A stretch of DNA of 6,999 nt, from the NCBI GenBank assembly GCA_037134755.1, contig JBAXLO010000230.1, positions 1-6,999 of the forward strand, given 5' to 3'. The notes below the pieces were generated by a model. The model made no database searches, was not told where the DNA came from, and was given only the letters and a program-made list of their open reading frames with translations. The first letter of the stretch is position 1. Each line of letters starts with the position of its first letter. This document shows, piece by piece, positions 5,835 to 6,999 of the stretch. This DNA is from JBAXLO01 sp037134755 (lineage in GTDB: Bacteria > Bacteroidota > Bacteroidia > Bacteroidales > JACABE01). A program made the translations under genes and the position numbers.

Positions 5835-6656
5835 TTAATTGTAATTAGCTGTTGAATCGAATTTATAGTTCCTAATCAGATCATCAAAGTTTACTTTCTT
5901 ATCCGAACGATACCATAAATCAATAGTTTGCCCCATCTTTACGTACTGATTAGGGCCATGTGCCGGACGTTGTTTGTAAACACGAACATGCACAGTATCT
6001 TTTGCATCTTCAAATACTTCGGAACCTACATTTAAAGCAGAGGCTTTAAGTATTTTGATTGCTTCGCTTTGTTTCTTACCTAATAAAAACGGAACAGGAA
6101 TCTTATCACTTCCCATGCCCTGACCTACAACAAGATCAATCTTTGAGCCTTTTTGTATCGGTTTGCCGGGTTCTATTTCTATTCCTTTGTATTTTTGTTT
6201 GATAACTGCATTCTTTGCAATATCAGGTACAAATTCTAACGAACCAACTTGCAATCCATAAGTTTCGAGCAATGATAAAGTCTGACGCATGGTTAAATCA
6301 ATACAGTTGGGCATCTTTACTCTTTCGGGAGTGGTAGAAACTACCGTTAAATATATCTTTCGGTTGCGTTTAACCTTTGCATTTGGGAATGGATCCTGAG
6401 AAATAATACTGCCTTTTTCTTTTTTAGCATCATAAACTGAATCAACAACAATAAATTCAAAGTCGTTGTAATCCTTTTGTTCTACCAGCTCTTCGGGCTT
6501 AATGCCTCTTACATCAGGCACCGTTACCGACTGTCCGTGATGTGTATATAGATTAAGCGACATAATAATCAGAAATATAATAACGATAGTCAAAGCTACA
6601 GCTATTAATAGTTGCTTTAGAAACGTGCGATTTTTTAGATATTCTTTTAAACCCAT
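5835..6656 (-). CDS. PASTA-domain membrane protein (no kinase domain)
   Basis: A 273-residue membrane-anchored protein with three PASTA repeats. The layout is a short basic cytoplasmic N-terminus (1-14), one membrane helix at about 15-36, then PASTA 1 at about 43-107 (VTVPDVRG, SQDPFPNAKVKRNRKIYLTV), PASTA 2 at about 111-178 (VKMPNCIDLT, EPGKPIQKGSKIDLVVGQG) and PASTA 3 at about 184-250 (KIPVPFLLGKKQSEAI, VKMGQTIDLWY), with a polar tail. PASTA domains bind muropeptides or cell-wall-related ligands in Ser/Thr kinases and some penicillin-binding proteins. In Bacteroidota they are often found, as here, on a short protein without a kinase, whose role is not settled. Extracytoplasmic exposure follows from the topology. 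The ATG is at 6654-6656. A TAnnTTTG promoter element lies about 88 bp upstream. It is the first gene of a three-gene cluster with the T9SS cargo and rluD. Confidence 0.93.
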   Translation of the reverse strand: MGLKEYLKNRTFLKQLLIAVALTIVIIFLIIMSLNLYTHHGQSVTVPDVRGIKPEELVEQKDYNDFEFIVVDSVYDAKKEKGSIISQDPFPNAKVKRNRKIYLTVVSTTPERVKMPNCIDLTMRQTLSLLETYGLQVGSLEFVPDIAKNAVIKQKYKGIEIEPGKPIQKGSKIDLVVGQGMGSDKIPVPFLLGKKQSEAIKILKASALNVGSEVFEDAKDTVHVRVYKQRPAHGPNQYVKMGQTIDLWYRSDKKVNFDDLIRNYKFDSTANYN

Positions 6657-6713
6657 TTTATAAAAATACTTATAAGCGTATTATTAAAATCCTCTAATTT
6701 ATTAACTACTTTT

Positions 6714-6735
6714 ACTTTGTTTTATTGTACAAAGT
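6714..6735 (-). other. Small hairpin in the leader of the PASTA transcript
   Basis: ACTTTGT (6714-6720) pairs with ACAAAGT (6729-6735), a perfect 7-bp stem with an 8-base loop. It lies between the promoter element (6744-6751) and the PASTA start codon, just downstream of the expected transcription start. It could shape the 5' end of the message, but it is short and AT-rich. No riboswitch or known leader is recognised. Confidence 0.3.
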
Positions 6736-6743
6736 TTATTTGG

Positions 6744-6751
6744 CAAAGGTA
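6744..6751 (-). promoter_or_regulatory. Promoter -7 element (TACCTTTG) for the PASTA-T9SS-rluD cluster
   Basis: On the minus strand this reads TACCTTTG followed by CC, an exact match to TAnnTTTG. At a 19-bp spacing upstream lies TTTCTG, a fair -33 element (consensus TTTG). The predicted leader is about 80 bases. This is the best-supported promoter in the window, and the short gaps downstream suggest that it serves all three genes. Confidence 0.6.
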
Positions 6752-6877
6752 CGAATAAATTATTTAACAGCAGAAAGTAAATAATATTTAGTTGGATTGA
6801 TGTGCTATAATATATTAATAATGTTCTTTTTTTTTATTATAATTAGATATATGAATCTACTCCGATAAGCATCGCGA

Positions 6878-6956
6878 CATCATTGCGAACGAAGTGAAGC
6901 AATCTCATTTTACAGATAAACAACAGATTGCTTCGTCATTTTTCCTACTAATGACA
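6878..6956. repeat. REP/MITE-like folded repeat, copy 2 (inverted, decayed)
   Basis: The same element as at 2637-2704 but in reverse orientation: the short arm comes first (6878-6905) and the long arm second (6925-6956). Aligned by hand, the short arm matches copy 1 at 25 of 28 positions and the long arm at 25 of 32. Nine of the ten differences replace a G or C of copy 1 by A or T. The inner stem GAAGCAATCT/AGATTGCTTC (6896-6905, 6925-6934) remains perfect, while the outer stem is broken. The loop is 19 bases, against 8 in copy 1. This looks like an older copy drifting to the AT-rich background. Confidence 0.75.
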
Positions 6957-6999
6957 GAATATCGCAAAGTATATATAATGCGCTATTTGCGTTTTCTAA

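Larger units (their letters stand above)
6657..6999. other. Intergenic region upstream of the PASTA gene to the right edge
   Basis: This stretch has no coding frame that I can support. Nearest the PASTA gene are the leader hairpin and the promoter. Then comes an AT-rich spacer with a nine-T run (6827-6835), then the decayed repeat element (6878-6956). At the very end CGCAAA (6963-6968) can pair with TTTGCG (6986-6991), followed by four T residues. That could be a weak plus-strand terminator, but the loop is long. The next gene to the right lies outside the window. Confidence 0.55.

Noticed and set aside
5829..5836. Promoter-like AACCTTTG on the minus strand between the PASTA and T9SS genes
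   Set aside because: It lacks the TA of TAnnTTTG and overlaps the PASTA stop codon; cotranscription is simpler.

Overview
The window looks like a housekeeping stretch of an AT-rich chromosome from the Bacteroidota, most likely order Bacteroidales or a close relative. Four things point there. There is a DUF3098 protein between ftsX and uppP, an arrangement typical of that phylum. There is a protein with an N-terminal signal peptide and a C-terminal type IX secretion (T9SS) sorting domain. The PASTA repeats sit on a short membrane protein without a kinase domain. The promoters read as TAnnTTTG, with no Shine-Dalgarno sequences. No complete insertion sequence, CRISPR array, tRNA or rRNA was seen.

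Layout. Positions 1-1522 hold a minus-strand cluster transcribed towards the left edge: ftsX (cell division), a small DUF3098 membrane protein, and the first 78 codons of uppP (undecaprenyl-diphosphate phosphatase). A TAnnTTTG element between ftsX and the DUF3098 gene suggests that the last two genes can be expressed independently of ftsX. Positions 1523-2168 are non-coding and very AT-rich. They contain a pair of 14-bp direct repeats spaced exactly 42 bp apart and several hairpins. Positions 2169-2591 form the only plus-strand island: a possible 34-residue secreted or membrane peptide behind a promoter-like site, then a VF530-family (DUF2132) protein. A folded REP/MITE-like repeat and a terminator follow.

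Positions 2784-6656 hold a second minus-strand cluster in the order PASTA membrane protein, T9SS cargo protein, RluD-type pseudouridine synthase. Gaps are 41 and 25 bp, a promoter-like site lies upstream of the PASTA gene, and a hairpin terminator follows rluD. A second copy of the repeat element, more decayed and in opposite orientation, lies upstream of this cluster, so the two copies bracket it.

Functionally, most genes relate to the cell envelope: FtsX acts at the division site, UppP recycles the lipid carrier for peptidoglycan, PASTA repeats are commonly peptidoglycan-sensing, and the T9SS protein is predicted to reach the surface or outside. RluD modifies 23S rRNA. I do not see a clear novel multi-gene system. 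The observations most worth a second look are the inverted repeat elements around the PASTA cluster, the small ORF with its own promoter before the VF530 gene, the 42-bp-spaced direct repeats, and a Gly-to-Tyr change in a catalytic motif of UppP.
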